Below are positions 1 to 13,000 of a stretch of 64,000 nucleotides of DNA, piece by piece; positions within the stretch are counted from its first letter, which is position 1; each line of letters begins with the position of its first letter. Under the pieces are notes generated by a model. It was not told the DNA's origin, made no database searches, and saw only the letters and a list, made by a program, of their open reading frames with translations. Source of the stretch: an uncultured Mycoplasma sp. (lineage in GTDB: Bacteria > Bacillota_I > Bacilli_A > Mycoplasmatales > Mycoplasmoidaceae); contig CANSNC010000002.1 of the NCBI GenBank assembly GCA_947648205.1, positions 1 through 64,000 on the forward strand. Direction: 5' to 3'. The position numbers were made by a program, and so were the translations under genes.

Positions 1-269
1 TTAAAAACAATACTCCTGTAATGTGAAATTTTTTTCATGAGCAATTTGGTGTACCGCATTCTATTGTTGTTACTGGATACAAAAGATATGTAAGAAAACA
101 ACAGTTTTTATTCTTTTATACAAATTCATTTGTAAATCTTTTAATGGTAAATGATAATCACAATGAATTTGCAACATGATTTGATATTAGTCATATAAAA
201 CTTGATACTCTTTGAGGATTGGTGAATATAGATATTAATTTGGGAGTATCTTTAACAATTAATAAATAA
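1..269 (+). CDS. C-terminal end of a surface lipoprotein-family protein (5' truncated)
   Basis: The frame that ends at the TAA at 267-269 is open to the window edge, with TGA read as Trp three times. The visible 88 codons begin KNNTPVMWNFF and end GVSLTINK. No domain is recognised. The next gene starts 16 nt after the stop, so the two are probably co-transcribed. A frameshifted copy of this same tail lies at 1080-1301, just before the second copy of the downstream lipoprotein, which ties this gene to the duplicated lipoprotein unit. The function is unknown; membership in the neighbouring lipoprotein group is inferred from context. Confidence 0.7.
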
Positions 270-285
270 TATAAAAGGAACAAAT

Positions 286-1041
286 ATGAAATATAAAAAA
301 TTTTTATTAACATTAACACCTTTTTGTTTTATAGGTCCAATTTCTTTACCTAGTTGCAGTGAAAAATATGTTAATAACAATGAAACTATTGTACAAGGAG
401 AAATGATACAAGTTTCAGCTAATAACTCACTAGGAAAAGTCAATATTACATGTGATGATATATATATGGCAACAAGTAGCTTAAATAAAACTTATTTAGT
501 TTTACAGTTTACATACACTTCTGGAATTCATGATAAAGATAAACCTATTTATAATGAAAATTATGAATTAGATAATTCCTATTCATTTAGTTCAATAGGA
601 AGTACAATTGAGCCATATGTTTATATTAATACTGGATCATGAAACAAAATTATAGATTCAAATCAAGATTTTAGTTTTGATCTTTATGGTGTAATTGATC
701 CAGATGAAATGCCAATAGGGGCTAATTCTTACTGAAAAACATTGAATAGAGAAATTTCAAAAAAATATAATGGAGTTGATTATTTAGATTTTGTTATAAC
801 TCCAAAACCAACATCATACTATTATTTTTTTGATTATCCTTATCGTTGATTTGAACAGTCTTTAGAATTCTCTAATATATTTTCACAATACTTACCTAAA
901 GGTGAAAAATGAGGTGGTGGTAATGGTTGTTATTTATTGTCAATTAAAAGTGATGAAAAATTAATAATTACAACACTACGTTTTCCATGATTAACATCAG
1001 ATGTAAATACAAACATGAAAAAATTAGAAGTAAATTTCTAG
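286..1041 (+). CDS. Surface lipoprotein, 251 aa, copy 1 of a tandem pair
   Basis: Residues 1-24 form a lipoprotein signal: a short basic start, a hydrophobic core and a lipobox ending LPSC, with Cys24 as the likely lipidation site. The protein should therefore be exported and anchored to the outer face of the membrane. An AAAGGA ribosome site lies 6-11 nt before the ATG. Several internal TGA codons encode Trp. It shares length (251 aa) and most of its sequence with the copy at 1318-2073, including the block SSLNKTYLV (SSMNKTYLV in the copy) and the region around VDYLDFVI. No known domain is recognised. A role as a variable surface antigen is inferred only from family expansion. Confidence 0.85.
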
Positions 1042-1079
1042 TAGAAATATATTAATATAATTTATTAAATTTAAATATT

Positions 1080-1301
1080 TAATATACCACATTCTATTGT
1101 TGTTACTGGATACAAAAGATATGTGAGAAAAGAACATTTTTATTATTTTATACAAATTCTTTTGTAAATCTTTTAATGGTAAATGATAATCATAATGACT
1201 TTGAAACATGATTTGATATTAGTCATATAAAACTTGATATTCTTTGAGGATTGGTGAATATAGATATTAATGCAGGATTATCTTTAACAATTAATAAATA
1301 A
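1080..1301 (+). pseudogene. Frameshifted fossil of the upstream gene tail
   Basis: The stretch matches 52-269 closely, including the segment coding HSIVVTGYKRYV. One base is missing after the AGAAAAGAACA region near 1128-1140, which shifts the frame into an early stop. The 5' part of the gene is absent. It is the scar of the tandem duplication rather than a functional gene. Its retained 3' end still supplies the sequence, including the ribosome site, in front of the second lipoprotein. Confidence 0.8.
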
Positions 1302-1317
1302 TGTAAAAAGGACAAAT

Positions 1318-2073
1318 ATGAAATGTAAAAAATTTTTATTAACATTAACACCTTTTTGTTTTGTTGGACCACTTGTTTTACCTGGGTGTAGTGAGAAATA
1401 TATTAGTAATCATGAATATATTTCACAAGATGAAACATTACAAATTCCAACTAATGAATCATTAGGAAAAGTTAATGTTACATATAATGATTTGTATATG
1501 GCAACAAGCAGTATGAATAAAACATATTTAGTTGCACAAATCACATACACTTCTGGGATTCCTGATTGGGATAAGCCAGTTGATGACAATGATTATATAT
1601 TAAATAATTCTTATTCTTTTAGTTCAATAGGAAGTTCATTAGAACCATTTCTAGTTATTGATACTGGTCCATGAAATCTTACTAATAATCCAAATCAAAA
1701 TTTTGAATTTGATCTTTATGACGTAATTAGTCCTTATGAAATGCCAAACAGAAACAAGTCTTATACTAAGGCATTAAATAGAGACATTTCTAAAAGATAT
1801 AATGGAGTTGATTATTTAGATTTTGTTATAAGTCCAAAACCAACATCATATTATTATTTTTTTGATTATCCTTATCGTTGATTGGAGCAATCTTTAGAAT
1901 TTTCAAATATATTTTCACAAGGCTCAAATGGTAGAACAAAATGAGGGGGGTATAATTTTTGTAATTTATTATCAATTAAAAGTGATAAAAAACCACTCAT
2001 TACAACACTAACATTTAGATGAATAACATCAGATATTAATTTAAATATGAAAAAATTAGAACTAGATTTTTAG
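1318..2073 (+). CDS. Surface lipoprotein, 251 aa, copy 2 of a tandem pair
   Basis: The signal peptide of residues 1-24 ends in the lipobox LPGC, with Cys24 the probable lipid attachment site. The start is set by an AAAAAGGA site just upstream. It has the same length as the copy at 286-1041. The N-terminal signal and the block around VDYLDFVI are nearly unchanged, whereas the segment after Cys24 and the last third differ. One tryptophan is encoded by TGG, the others by TGA. The function is unknown; export to the outer surface is well supported by the signal. Confidence 0.85.
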
Positions 2074-2156
2074 TATAAACACACTAATAAAACTTGATAA
2101 AGTTGAATAGAAACACTTAATATTAAAATTAAGAAATTGGTAAATTATTAAGAGAA

Positions 2157-2188
2157 AATATGGAATTTAAGTGTCCATATTTTTTTGT
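2157..2188 (+). terminator. Rho-independent terminator after lipoprotein copy 2
   Basis: AATATGGA pairs with TCCATATT around a loop of about 9 nt, followed by a run of T. It lies about 85 bp after the stop at 2073 and before the oppositely transcribed SRP RNA. Confidence 0.7.
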
Positions 2189-2214
2189 TATATTAAAAAT
2201 GCTAAATAAAAAAA

Positions 2215-2292
2215 GACACCACACACAATTGTTTATGCTTAGTGCTGCTATATTTCTATCCTGACACGGTTCGCCACAACTGTTGTAATGTC
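2215..2292 (-). ncRNA. ffs: Signal recognition particle RNA (4.5S type)
   Basis: On the minus strand the sequence contains GCGAACCGTGTCAGG, a short purine-rich internal loop and then AGCAGCACTAAGC. This is the conserved apical SRP RNA domain that binds Ffh. The ends GACATTACA and TGTGTGGTGTC pair into a helix with G-U pairs, giving a hairpin of about 78 nt, the short form found in mycoplasmas. A TATAAT lies 7 nt before the 5' end and a T-rich run follows the 3' end (2204-2214). It should act with Ffh in targeting membrane and lipoprotein precursors. Confidence 0.85.
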
Positions 2293-2298
2293 AAATTA

Positions 2299-2304
2299 AT
2301 TATA
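2299..2304 (-). promoter_or_regulatory. -10 box of the SRP RNA gene
   Basis: On the minus strand this reads TATAAT and ends 7 nt before the predicted first nucleotide of the SRP RNA, correct spacing for a -10 element. The -35 region is weak (TTATTA at suitable spacing). Confidence 0.55.
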
Positions 2305-2374
2305 TATAAATTTTGATAAATTAATAACTTATTTAAGTTTATAATAGTAGTATTGTTTATTTGAGGTAAATTCT

Positions 2375-2821
2375 ATGGTTAAAAACAGTGAATGTATTTT
2401 TTGTAAAATTGCAAACAAAGAAATACCAGCTAAAATGATAGCTGAAAACGATTATGCTGTAGCTTTTTTAGATGCAGATCCTGTAACTGATGGTCATACT
2501 TTGATAATTCCAAAATTACATTGTGAAAATTTTTCAACTTGTAATGATAAATATATGGTAGGTGTTAGTTTGTTAGCAAAAGAAATTGCTAAAAAATTAA
2601 TTCTTTCACCATTGAAACCATGAGGATTTAACTTTTTAAGTAATGAGCAATCAATAGCTGGACAAGAAGTAAAACATTTTCATTTGCATGTTATACCAAA
2701 ATATGAAAAAGGTATTGGTTTCAATATTGGTAAAGTGCAAAATATTGTGAAACCTAAAAATATTAGAAATATTAATGAAACATTTGACATATTAAAAAAG
2801 AGCAAGTATATTATTGAATAA
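2375..2821 (+). CDS. HIT-family nucleotide-binding hydrolase (HinT-like)
   Basis: This 148-aa protein has the N-terminal zinc-type start CIFCKIANKEIPAK of many HIT proteins. Near residue 100 it has the histidine triad HFHLHVIP, which matches the catalytic His-x-His-x-His consensus. HIT proteins of this branch cleave nucleoside phosphoramidates and related phosphoesters in the cytosol. A GAGGT ribosome site precedes the ATG. It is directly followed by three large lipoprotein genes. In other mycoplasmas HinT is reported to interact with membrane proteins P60/P80 encoded at the same locus, so that link is plausible here, though unproven. Confidence 0.9.
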
Positions 2822-2904
2822 CAATAGTATTCTATCTAATTAATTTTGTGTAATATTTGAATATATTTTGTTTGGAAAATTAATATATTTGTTGTGAGGA
2901 TTAT

Positions 2905-5900
2905 ATGATTAGTAAAAAGAAAAAATCATTTTTTTTAGGTAGTGGTTTAGTTGTTGCTTCTTTAGCTTTTTCTTTAACATTAACATCATGTTCAAATGTA
3001 TTGGGTTCTTATGTTGAAAAAACTTTAGCCAAAGGAAATGGGTCTAATTTTTATGACACACTTGGAACTGGAAGTTTACAACAAATAGTTCTTGATGCTC
3101 TTAAATCAAGAACTGGAAGAAATGAAATATTAGCATATGTAAATGGATTAATTTCTATTAGTATTATTGAAAAATTACAAGAAGATCAAAAAAAAGGTAA
3201 TGTTTATAAAAATGATTTAAAAAACCAAAAAGAAAAAATAAATAAAGATTATAATGATTTAGTAAAACAATATAAAAACGATTATAAAGATGCTTGAGCT
3301 TTAAAAATGCAACAAGATGTTTTAGATCAAAGTGGTGGAACTGTAGAAAGTTACAAATTTGATAAATTAATCTCTTGAGCAAATAGTTATTTAAATTCTA
3401 AAATATTTGAGAATTTTTATATTGCGCTTTTTAATGATGCAAATCAAATTATAAAAACCCCTACAAAAGATGCTGTTAAATCTATTTTGGCTACTAATAA
3501 TACTAATTTATATAAATTTAGTGATAAAGCAATAAATGCAAAAACAGATACAATTGAAGGAAAGATTTTTTCTGAAATACAGCAATATATTTTTGACAAT
3601 TGAGTTAAATATGAAAATCCTTATATTGTAAATATGTCATTGTGAAAATATGGAACTCCAAAACAAGGTGTTTCAAGTTTATATATTAATGCTTCTGACA
3701 CTAATACATCAACTGATGATGAAGGTAATGAAACTACAACAACTAATTCAGCAAGTTATAATTATCCATATTTTGCAAATGATAATGGAACAAACAATGC
3801 ACCAAGTACAGTTCAAAAATTTGATAATTTTGTAGCTGATGCTAAAACAACAGCCAATTTTATAACAGATATTACATATGGTTTAAAAGAAATCCCAATA
3901 GAATATACTGAAGATAAATCAACATTAATATTAGTTAAAAATGGAAGTAGTTATTCTGATTTAGTTCCAGAATTTGCTTCTGCTTCTTCTTATTTATATG
4001 GAACTTTATTGGATACAAATAAAGGTGGAATAACTAATAATGATACAAAGTTTCAAAAAAGTTTAAATGCCTTAGTAACTAATCCAAGTACCCCTTCTGA
4101 TGTTCCAACAGGTTTTGATGATATTACATCAGAATTTTTAAGTACAGCAGAAATATCTGGTTTTGAAAAACAATTACAATTATCAACAAGTTATGTTAAC
4201 AACACTTTGACAAGTAGTGGTCCATTGAGTGGAAATAGAGACAAAAAATTATATGCAATTGATGCTTTTAAACCTACTGATACTCAATTAAATGAATTCA
4301 TGTTTATTAGAAATTCTTTTGGTGTTCATGCTCTTTCAATTGATGGGTCAACATATTTAAAAACTTCTACAGATACTGTGAATTTAAAAAAGAAATCTGC
4401 TGATATAGTGATGTATCATTATTTTAATAATATATATGGATTCAATACTAATTTTTCTATAGATTTACAAAATGAAATGTCTACATATTTCAACAACAAC
4501 ATTTCACAAGTTTTAATTGATTTTATTTCTAATAATACATTAAACATAAGTGCTGATTTTTCTAGTTTTGGTTCTAATAGCTCAACTGTAACTGATTATT
4601 TAAAAAGTTTAGTTGCATATTATACTTTAGAAAAAAGTTCTAATAAAGAAATAGAATATCAAAAAAAATTATATGCAAATAAAAAAAATTATAGTACTAC
4701 AAATTATGGACAAACAGCAGATTTAAATGGATTAGGTACACCTTATGTGTTCTCTCCAAAAACAGATGATTCATATAATTTTGATTTCACATCAATTGCT
4801 TTGCCAAAAATTGATGCTAATAAATCATTTATTGAATCGCTTGATAGTTCATTGACTACAATGAATTCTTCTATTGAAAAATATTATAATGAAATTAAAG
4901 ATAGTATTTCACCTTTAACATCTAATTTTGAAGGTTTTCAATATAGTCAATATCTTTACACAAATAACACAATTGTTAATAGAGTTCTATTAACATATGG
5001 TAATAGTTCAGATATTTCAAATAGTGTTAAAAATCAAATTTTAAAGAAAGCTTTGGGTTCAAAATATAATTATAATTTTTCAAGAACTCTTTCATCAACA
5101 GCTAGTCCAAAAAAATATGAATATTCAAGTGAGTATAAATCAAATTTTTCAACAAATACTGATTTAAATAATGGAATAGATCAAGGTTTAAGCAATTATT
5201 TTTATAACAAATCTTTTACTGATGGTGAAGCAGGTAGATGAAGTAGTTATAATATGTTAAAAGATGCAACATCAACTAATTTTGATTTAAATGCACTAAA
5301 TACATATAGAAATAGATTATGAAGTTATAATGCTGAATATGTTAATAACAATGTTATGTCATCTATGAATGAGTTATATAGTTTGTTAGTGACAATTGAT
5401 TATTTACTACAAGATGATTATAGTGAGTTTATAAACTATTTAAAAGATACTATTACCATTTCTAATAATGCTTTTTTAGTTTGAGCAAATTCATATAATT
5501 TTGAAATTGAAGATGCAAATAATACTGCTAATCCACCAGCTGCTAAAACAATTGATAATTTATTAAATGTTTCAAATATAAAACAAAATTTAAATAATAG
5601 TTATTCAACTGATTATTTTGGTATATCTACAAGTATTCAAAAAAATGAATTGATTAATAATTCATATACAGATGCAACATATACTACTAATGAAAATTAT
5701 TATATAGTTTCTGGTGGTAAGCTTGGATTCTATGGATTACAAGTTGCAAATGCAGCAGCTGTTCCAACTACAATAGGTAATTTAATTTTTAATGATCCTT
5801 TATCTCAAAATGTTGATGGTACAGGTGTTTTATATTCATACAATAATAAAGAAAATTTAATTAATTATGTAAATAATTTATCTACTATATCAGCTGTAGA

Positions 5901-6390
5901 TACATTGGCAAATAATTTATTTAAATATACAGGTACATTTAAAAAAGAAAATGTTGTAAACCAAAAAGGTTTAGATTTAAAAAAAGAAAATTTTATTAAA
6001 AATATAAATGATGTAAACCAAATAAAGGATAATTATTTTAAACCAAGAAATTCAAATGTTGGATTAGAAACAGTAACTAATAACACTAAATCTTATCTTC
6101 CAATAATTGATTCAGAAAATAACAGAATTAAACATGGTGGATATGTAATTCAATTAAATTATTCTAATATAACTGACTTTAATACATTTTATAGTTATAT
6201 TAAAGCTCAGTTAACTGATGATAAAAATACATATGATGTTATTGGCAATTTAATTGTAAAAGCAGCAATGGATTCTAATATTCAAAAACGTGCAATTGAT
6301 AAAATAACAACATCAAATAAAATAAATGTATATGATATAAGACTTTACAATGAACTTGGTTCAACATATGTAAAGAATTGAAAATGATAG
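2905..6390 (+). CDS. Large surface lipoprotein, 1161 aa, paralogue 1 of 3
   Basis: A basic N-terminus, hydrophobic core and lipobox TLTSC place the lipid anchor at Cys29; a GTGAGGATT ribosome site precedes the ATG. The rest is soluble, polar and rich in Asn, Ser and Tyr. Blocks shared with the next two genes are a glycine-rich AKGNGSNFYDT after the anchor, NPYIVNMSLWKYGTP, AIDAFKPTD, RNSFGVHALSIDG, SADIVMYHYF and PLTSNFEGF. The C-terminus is NWKW. Numerous in-frame TGA codons encode Trp and no frameshift was found. The family is not recognised with certainty. By position after the HIT gene it may correspond to the P60/P80 class of HinT-associated membrane proteins. Confidence 0.85.
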
Positions 6391-6405
6391 GATAATGGTA
6401 ATACT

Positions 6406-9400
6406 ATGGGAAAAATTAAATCAATTTTAAATAAGAAAAAAATATTATTTGGTTTAGTGGGTACAACTTTAGTTGTTACACCATTATTTCTTTCATCATG
6501 TTCAACATCAGAAATGCAAAAAATTATTAATAATACTATTTCAAAAGGAGATGGGAAAGCTTTTACATCAAACCTTTCTCTTACTGAAGTTGTTACAAAT
6601 GCATTGCAGAATTCTTCTGGATATGAATCATTTATGAGCAAAGTTGCAGATTCTTTAGCACTTCAATGAATGGAATATAGTGCTAATCAAGATAATCAAG
6701 TTCAATATAGAAATTCATTGAATGAAAAAAGAAGAACTATTAATGAAGAGTATAATGATTTAGTTGATAAGTATAAAAAAGAAAATAAAAAAAATTGAGA
6801 AATTGTTTTTCAACAAAAAGAATTAGATCCAAATGGAGGAACTGAAGCTAGTTGAAAAGAAAAGAAAATGATTGATTGAGCAAAAACTGAATTACAAAAT
6901 AAGTTATTTGCTGATGATTATTTTACATTAGTTAGTACAGATGGAACAAAAGTTGAAAATAATCCAAGTCCTGAAACAATTCTTAATGCATTGAGTGATA
7001 GTCCAACATATAAATTTGGATTTAATGAGTATGCTATTAGTTCTAATCGTTATCAAATAACTCATGCAGATGTACAATATGCAAAATTTCAAAAATTTAT
7101 TTTTGATAAATGAGTACAAAATGAAAATCCTTTTATTGTGAATATGGTTTTATGAAAGTATGGTACACCATCATCTGCAAATGGAGTAGGTGATTACTAT
7201 AATGTAGAAGCCAAAAAAGAAGATGATAGCACTAATACAGAAACTACTACTGCTTCTTCAACATTGAATTCTACATCTACTGAAGGAGAAGGAGATAGTG
7301 GTAGTGGAGAGTCTGAAACAACAAGTACAGTTGCTGGAAGTTATAGCTTTCCATATTTTCAAGAACCTACAACAAATGACAATACATCTACAACTGTTAA
7401 ATATAAAAATTTTGTAAATGAAGCAAAAACAAAAAATAATTTTGAAATAAATACAATTTATGGTTTGAAAAAAATAAGCAAAGATTTTACAGAAGATAAT
7501 TCAACATTTATTCTTGCAAAAAATGGAAGTATTTACAATGATCTTTATATAGAATTTGCAGCAGCTAGTAGTTATTTATATGGATCTGGATTAAGTAGTG
7601 TAACACAAAATGGTTCAACTACAGCACAAAGCCCTGTAGCAAAAAATAATATATCAAAATCTATTACACCAGATACTGCTTCTACGTTAGGGTTTGATAT
7701 TATTACAAAGGAATTTGTAAGTGATACAAGTTTTAAAACTACTGCTACTGATTTAAATGAAACAAAATTAGATAAAGCATTAGTTAATAAAATAATAAAG
7801 AATAATGAAAGTAATCCATTGTTACCAATTATTCAACAAAATAAAGATCTTTATACAATAGATGCTTTTCAAGTAAGTGATGCTCATTTGAATAAATTTA
7901 TGTTAATAAGAGATGAAGCTGGTGTTCATGCTATTTCAATTGATGGTGATACTTACATAAATAAAGCATCTTCAATGAGTGATGCTAGAAAAAGAGCTGG
8001 TGATATTGTAATGTATCATGCATTAATGGGAAGAAATAATAGTGAGGCTAATGAAGGATTTACAATAGATTTAAAAAGTGAGTTATCTACATATTTTAGT
8101 AATAACACTAATTCTTTAATTTTAGAATATGCTCTTAAAACATTTAATGCAAATGAAGACAAATCAAATGATACAAATACACAACAAATGTTTGATTTAG
8201 ATAAATTGTTTGAAGATAAAAAAGCTAGTTATTCTACATTGTTACAATCATTGCTTAATTATATTAATAGTTTAAAACTTGAAAATAGACAGACAGATTA
8301 CATTACTAAAATGATTGATGCAAAATCAAAATTTTCATCAAATTATGGTGTTGATACATATAAGAATGGATTGGCATCAAAATGAATTTATTCATTAGGT
8401 AACACTAGTCATTTAAAAATATATAATAAGTATTATGGTTATGATTTAACAAACGTTATAAAGTCAGATTCCAATACTGATACATTATTAACAACTTATA
8501 AATCTGCAGTTTCAACATTTATCCAAGCTAATACAGTTTCACCTTTAACATCAGATTTTGCAGGATTTAAATATAGTGAATATGTATATTCAAATGATAA
8601 ATATTTAAATGCAGCAATAGATGGTTATGTAAATAATGGTAACAATATTGGTAATGATGTAAAAATAAAAATATTAAAAAATTATATTGGAAATGATTTT
8701 TTTGATTTTACTACATTAAGTTTTAAAGCAGGGACTTTATTATCATCTCCAAATGATACTAAAATGAATAGTGCTTTTGCAAATTATTTTTTTGGACAAA
8801 GTTTTAATGATAAACAAAATAAATGATTTAATTATAGTGCAACATCAAGTGGTAACTCTTCAACAACACCATCTATTAGTGATAATGAAATTGATAAAGC
8901 TGCTTTAGAAAAATATAAAAAAGATTTATATATTAAAGAAAATTCAAATACAAGTCTTTCAACTTATAGTACAAATTATCTTTCTTTATTAACAGCAGTT
9001 GCTTCTGTGAAATATTTATTAGAAGATGATTCAAAACAATTATTAGAATATTTAAAAACAAAAATTGTATATGGTCAGAATGCATTTATAGTTTGAGAAA
9101 ACTCAGAAAATACATTTTTAGGTAGAGTTCATAGTGATACTGTTGAAAAAATGTTAAAAGCAGATGCAATTAGAATGAATATAGATAATAGTTTAACATC
9201 TAATTATATAGATCAATCAAGTACTACTGCTGTCCTTTATAATAATGAAATTACAGTAAGTGCTTTTGGTTATAGTTCAAGTTATTATAATGTTGTAAGT
9301 GGCATGGTTGGTTATAAAGGAATTCAAACTAATGCATCAAATTCATTAAGTTCTACAATAATTGAACGTTTATTTACAAATGATAGAGTAAATAATGATA

Positions 9401-9981
9401 CTGGAATAGGTGCATTATATGGATATGAATCAATTGAGAAAATGAAATCATACATTGATTCTGTTTCAACAAAATCAGATTTAGAAAACATTTCAAATGA
9501 TATTGCAGGAAAAATTAAACATTTAGATTTAAGTACATATAACAATTCTGAGTTATCTTTAACTCAAAAAAAAGAAGAACTTAAAAAAATTATAGATAAT
9601 GCACAGATTAAACCTGAGATGTTTACTGCTAGAAATACTTATATTCAAGAAACTGATTCAAAACCTATTCCTACAACTGATAGTCCATTTTTGTGCTCAG
9701 GTGCTGCAGTTATTCAATTAAATCAGAATGATTTAGCAACAAAGACAAGTTTATTAAATGGGTTAAAAGGTAGCAAAGGAAATAATACAGCACAATTAAA
9801 TAACATTGATAGTGATGAAATATTCTTTAATTTAGTTGCAGAAGCATCAAAAGATGGTTCAATTCAAAAAAAAGTATTAAATAAAGTGTCATCTCAAAAC
9901 AAAGTTATTTCATATGATAAAAGGACAAATAATAATTTAGATGGTTATTGATTATCTAATTGAAAAAGTAAAGAAGAATAA
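6406..9981 (+). CDS. Large surface lipoprotein, 1191 aa, paralogue 2 of 3
   Basis: The lipobox FLSSC gives Cys32 as the anchor. The gene begins 15 nt after the previous stop, so it probably belongs to the same transcript. It contains the family blocks NPFIVNMVLWKYGTP, YSFPYF, LAKNGSIYNDLYIEFAAAS, TIDAFQVSD, IRDEAGVHAISIDG and PLTSDFAGFKYSEY. A low-complexity Ser/Thr/Glu/Gly insert around residues 270-310, absent or short in the siblings, suggests a flexible exposed linker. It ends NWKSKEE. The function is unknown; surface exposure is inferred from the lipoprotein signal. Confidence 0.85.
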
Positions 9982-10015
9982 TTTAATTAAATAATTATTG
10001 TAGAAGGATATAGTT

Positions 10016-13000
10016 ATGAAAAAAAATATATTTAGAAATAAAAAAATATTAATAGGTATTGGTTCTTTAGCAACACTAGTTGCTGCTCCAATTATTTTAA
10101 CATCTTGTTCTTCTATAGATAAGACATTAATTGAAAAAACTTTTAGTAAAGGCAATGGAACTTCTTTTGCAAATAATTATTCAATCGCTCAAGTTGCTGA
10201 ACAAGCATTAAAAACAGATGCAGGTGCAAAAGCAATGGCTTCAAATGTTGCTAATACTTTGTTATTAGATTGATTTGATAGACTTTCAAAAGAATCAGGT
10301 CAAGAAGTAACTAAAAGAGCATATGATTCTCAAAAGAAAACAGTTGATGATGATTATAAAAATGAATTAAAAAATTCAAGTAATACAAATGGTGCAAATC
10401 ATGAATTAAAATTTCAACAAGATCAATTAGATCCAAATGGTGGTACTGAAGATAGTTGAAAGAAAAAGAAAATGCTTGAATGAGCAAAAAGTGAATTTGC
10501 AACAAGACTTTTTGAAAAAGACTATTTAGCTGTAGTAGATATAAATGATTCAACTTCTGTTACTATGCAACCAACAATTGACCAAATAAGAAAAAGTGTT
10601 AAAAATGATGGATATAAATTTGCTTTTACAGAAAATGCAATTCAGAATGGTAATAAAAATCCATATGCTGATAAAGAATATGCTAAATTTCAACAATTTA
10701 TTTTTGATCAATGAGTTCAAGTAGAAAATCCATATATTATAAATATGGTATTGTGAAAATATGGAACTCCAAAAGAAGGTATTAGTAATATTTATAATAA
10801 AGATGCTTCAAGCATTAGTGATAAGACAGCAACTGGAAATTATTCTTTTCCATATTTTGCTACAAATGGAACTTCAAATTCTAATGGAGGTCCAATTACA
10901 CAATTTACAAACTTTGTAAATGATGCAAAAAATGATGAAAATTATTATTCTAGTGAAACAACTGAAAATGAATTAGGTATAAGAAATATTGATAAGGGAT
11001 ATACTACAGATAGTTCAACATTAATATTTGCAAAAAATGGAAGTATCTATAATGATCTTTATATAGAATTTGCAGCAGCTAGCAGTTATTTATTTCAAAA
11101 AGCATATTCAAAAACTACTACTTCTACAACTAATTGAGAAAAAGATATTGCTACAACTGCAAGTAATGGATTAGATGTAATTACAAGTAATTTTATTTCA
11201 ACAACTACTTCATCAAATCCAAGTACAGTTAAAATAAAATCAGATCTTGCAAAAAAATTCATAAATATGAATGGTCCTTTAAAGACTTTGGCAAATAGTG
11301 ATATCTATACAATTGATGCTTTTCAACCAAATGCTAATTCAAAATTAAATGATTTCCTATTTATTAGAGATGAGGCTGGTGTACATGCTATTGCAATTGA
11401 AGGGCAAAAATATATTGCATCTGCAAGTGATGAAACTAATGCAAAAAAGAATGCAGCACAAATTGTTTTATTTCATTATTTTTTAGGTAAATCAACAGAA
11501 AATAAGCAAGGATTAGAAATAGATATTAAAACAGAATTAACAAATTTTTATAATAATAATACAGATTATTTGATTACAAAATATATAGAAGTAGATAAAG
11601 ATCAAAAAATATTTAATCCAGCAATATTAGATCTTAATTTAAAGTACTTGTATGAAAGTTATAGTAATTATGCTATGGAACTTTCTAAAATAGATAAAGT
11701 AAAAGAATATAATGAAAAGATGTTTTCCCAAAAACAAACTTATTCTAATAATTATGGTGTTGATGCTAAAAAGAATGGATTTGCATCAGGATGAATTTTT
11801 GCTAAAACTAATAACATTTATGATGTTGCAAATACTGTTAAACTTCCTAATTCTAAAGATCCTTTTGAAACTGGAGGTACTTATAGTAAATATTTAGAAA
11901 GAATTAACCCATATATTAGTGCTTTAAATTTAAAACCATTAACAAGTAATTTTGGTGGATTTAAATATAGTCAATATATTTATTCAAATGATTTTATTGT
12001 AAATAGTATTTTACTAGCTTATGGAAGCGATTCAAATAGTATGGGTGATTCAATGAAAGTTGATATACTTTCTAAATATCTTGATACTGATTTTGATTTA
12101 AATACATTAAAATTTAAAGATCAAGCATTTGGTGGTAAAACAAAAACTGAATTAGATACAGCTTTGATTAACAATTATTTTTCTTCTACTTTTAATGGGT
12201 TAACAAATAAATGAACTCAATATACTGAAACTACATTTGATAAAGATAAGTTAAATAATTACAAATTTGATTTATATAAGAAATCAATGAATGTTAAGAA
12301 TAATGCAACAATAACAAATCAAGTTTCTCTTTTAACATTAATTTCTACTGCAAAATATTTATTAAATAATAATGGTCAAGAATTCCTAAATTATTTAAAG
12401 ACAAAAATAGTTGTTGGAGAAGATTCATATATTGCATGAGTAAACACATACAACTCAACTTTGACTACTAAGCCAAATAATATTACTAAAGTGAGTGATT
12501 TATTAAGTGTTAGTAATATTCAACAAAATGTTAATAATAATTACACTTCAGCTTATACAGGATTAAAAACTAATAATGCAATAGTTGATGTGTCACAAAA
12601 TAATGTAGATGCTTATATTTCAAATGAAATTAATAATTATTATAATTTTGTAGATGGTAAACTTGGGTACATGGGATTAATAAATCAAGATTCTACAATT
12701 AATAGTGTTGCAATTAAAAATAGATTATTTGTTGATCCAACAATTGATAATTCTACAAAAAAAGGTGTTCTATTTTCTTATGGAAGTAGACAAGATTTAT
12801 TGAATTTAATAGATTCATATAGTTATGAATCACAAATTTCAGAATTAACAACTGATTTAATGAATAAAACAAAAGCTTTTGATGCTGGACAAATTTTTGA
12901 ATCAGCAACAGAAATTGAACAAAAGAAAACCATTTTAAAAGGAATTGTAAATAATACAAGTAAATTTACAGATGTAATGTTTCAAAGAAGAGATAATTAC

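Larger units (their letters stand above)
52..2073 (+). repeat. Tandem duplication of about 1032 bp (lipoprotein unit)
   Basis: Equivalent points, such as the two ATG codons at 286 and 1318, lie 1032 bp apart. The unit comprises the last ~235 bp of the upstream gene (52-284, repeated at 1080-1316) plus the complete 756-bp lipoprotein gene. The flanking copies are close to identical for long stretches, while the lipoprotein bodies have diverged. Such direct repeats are substrates for recombination that could delete or fuse copies. Confidence 0.8.
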
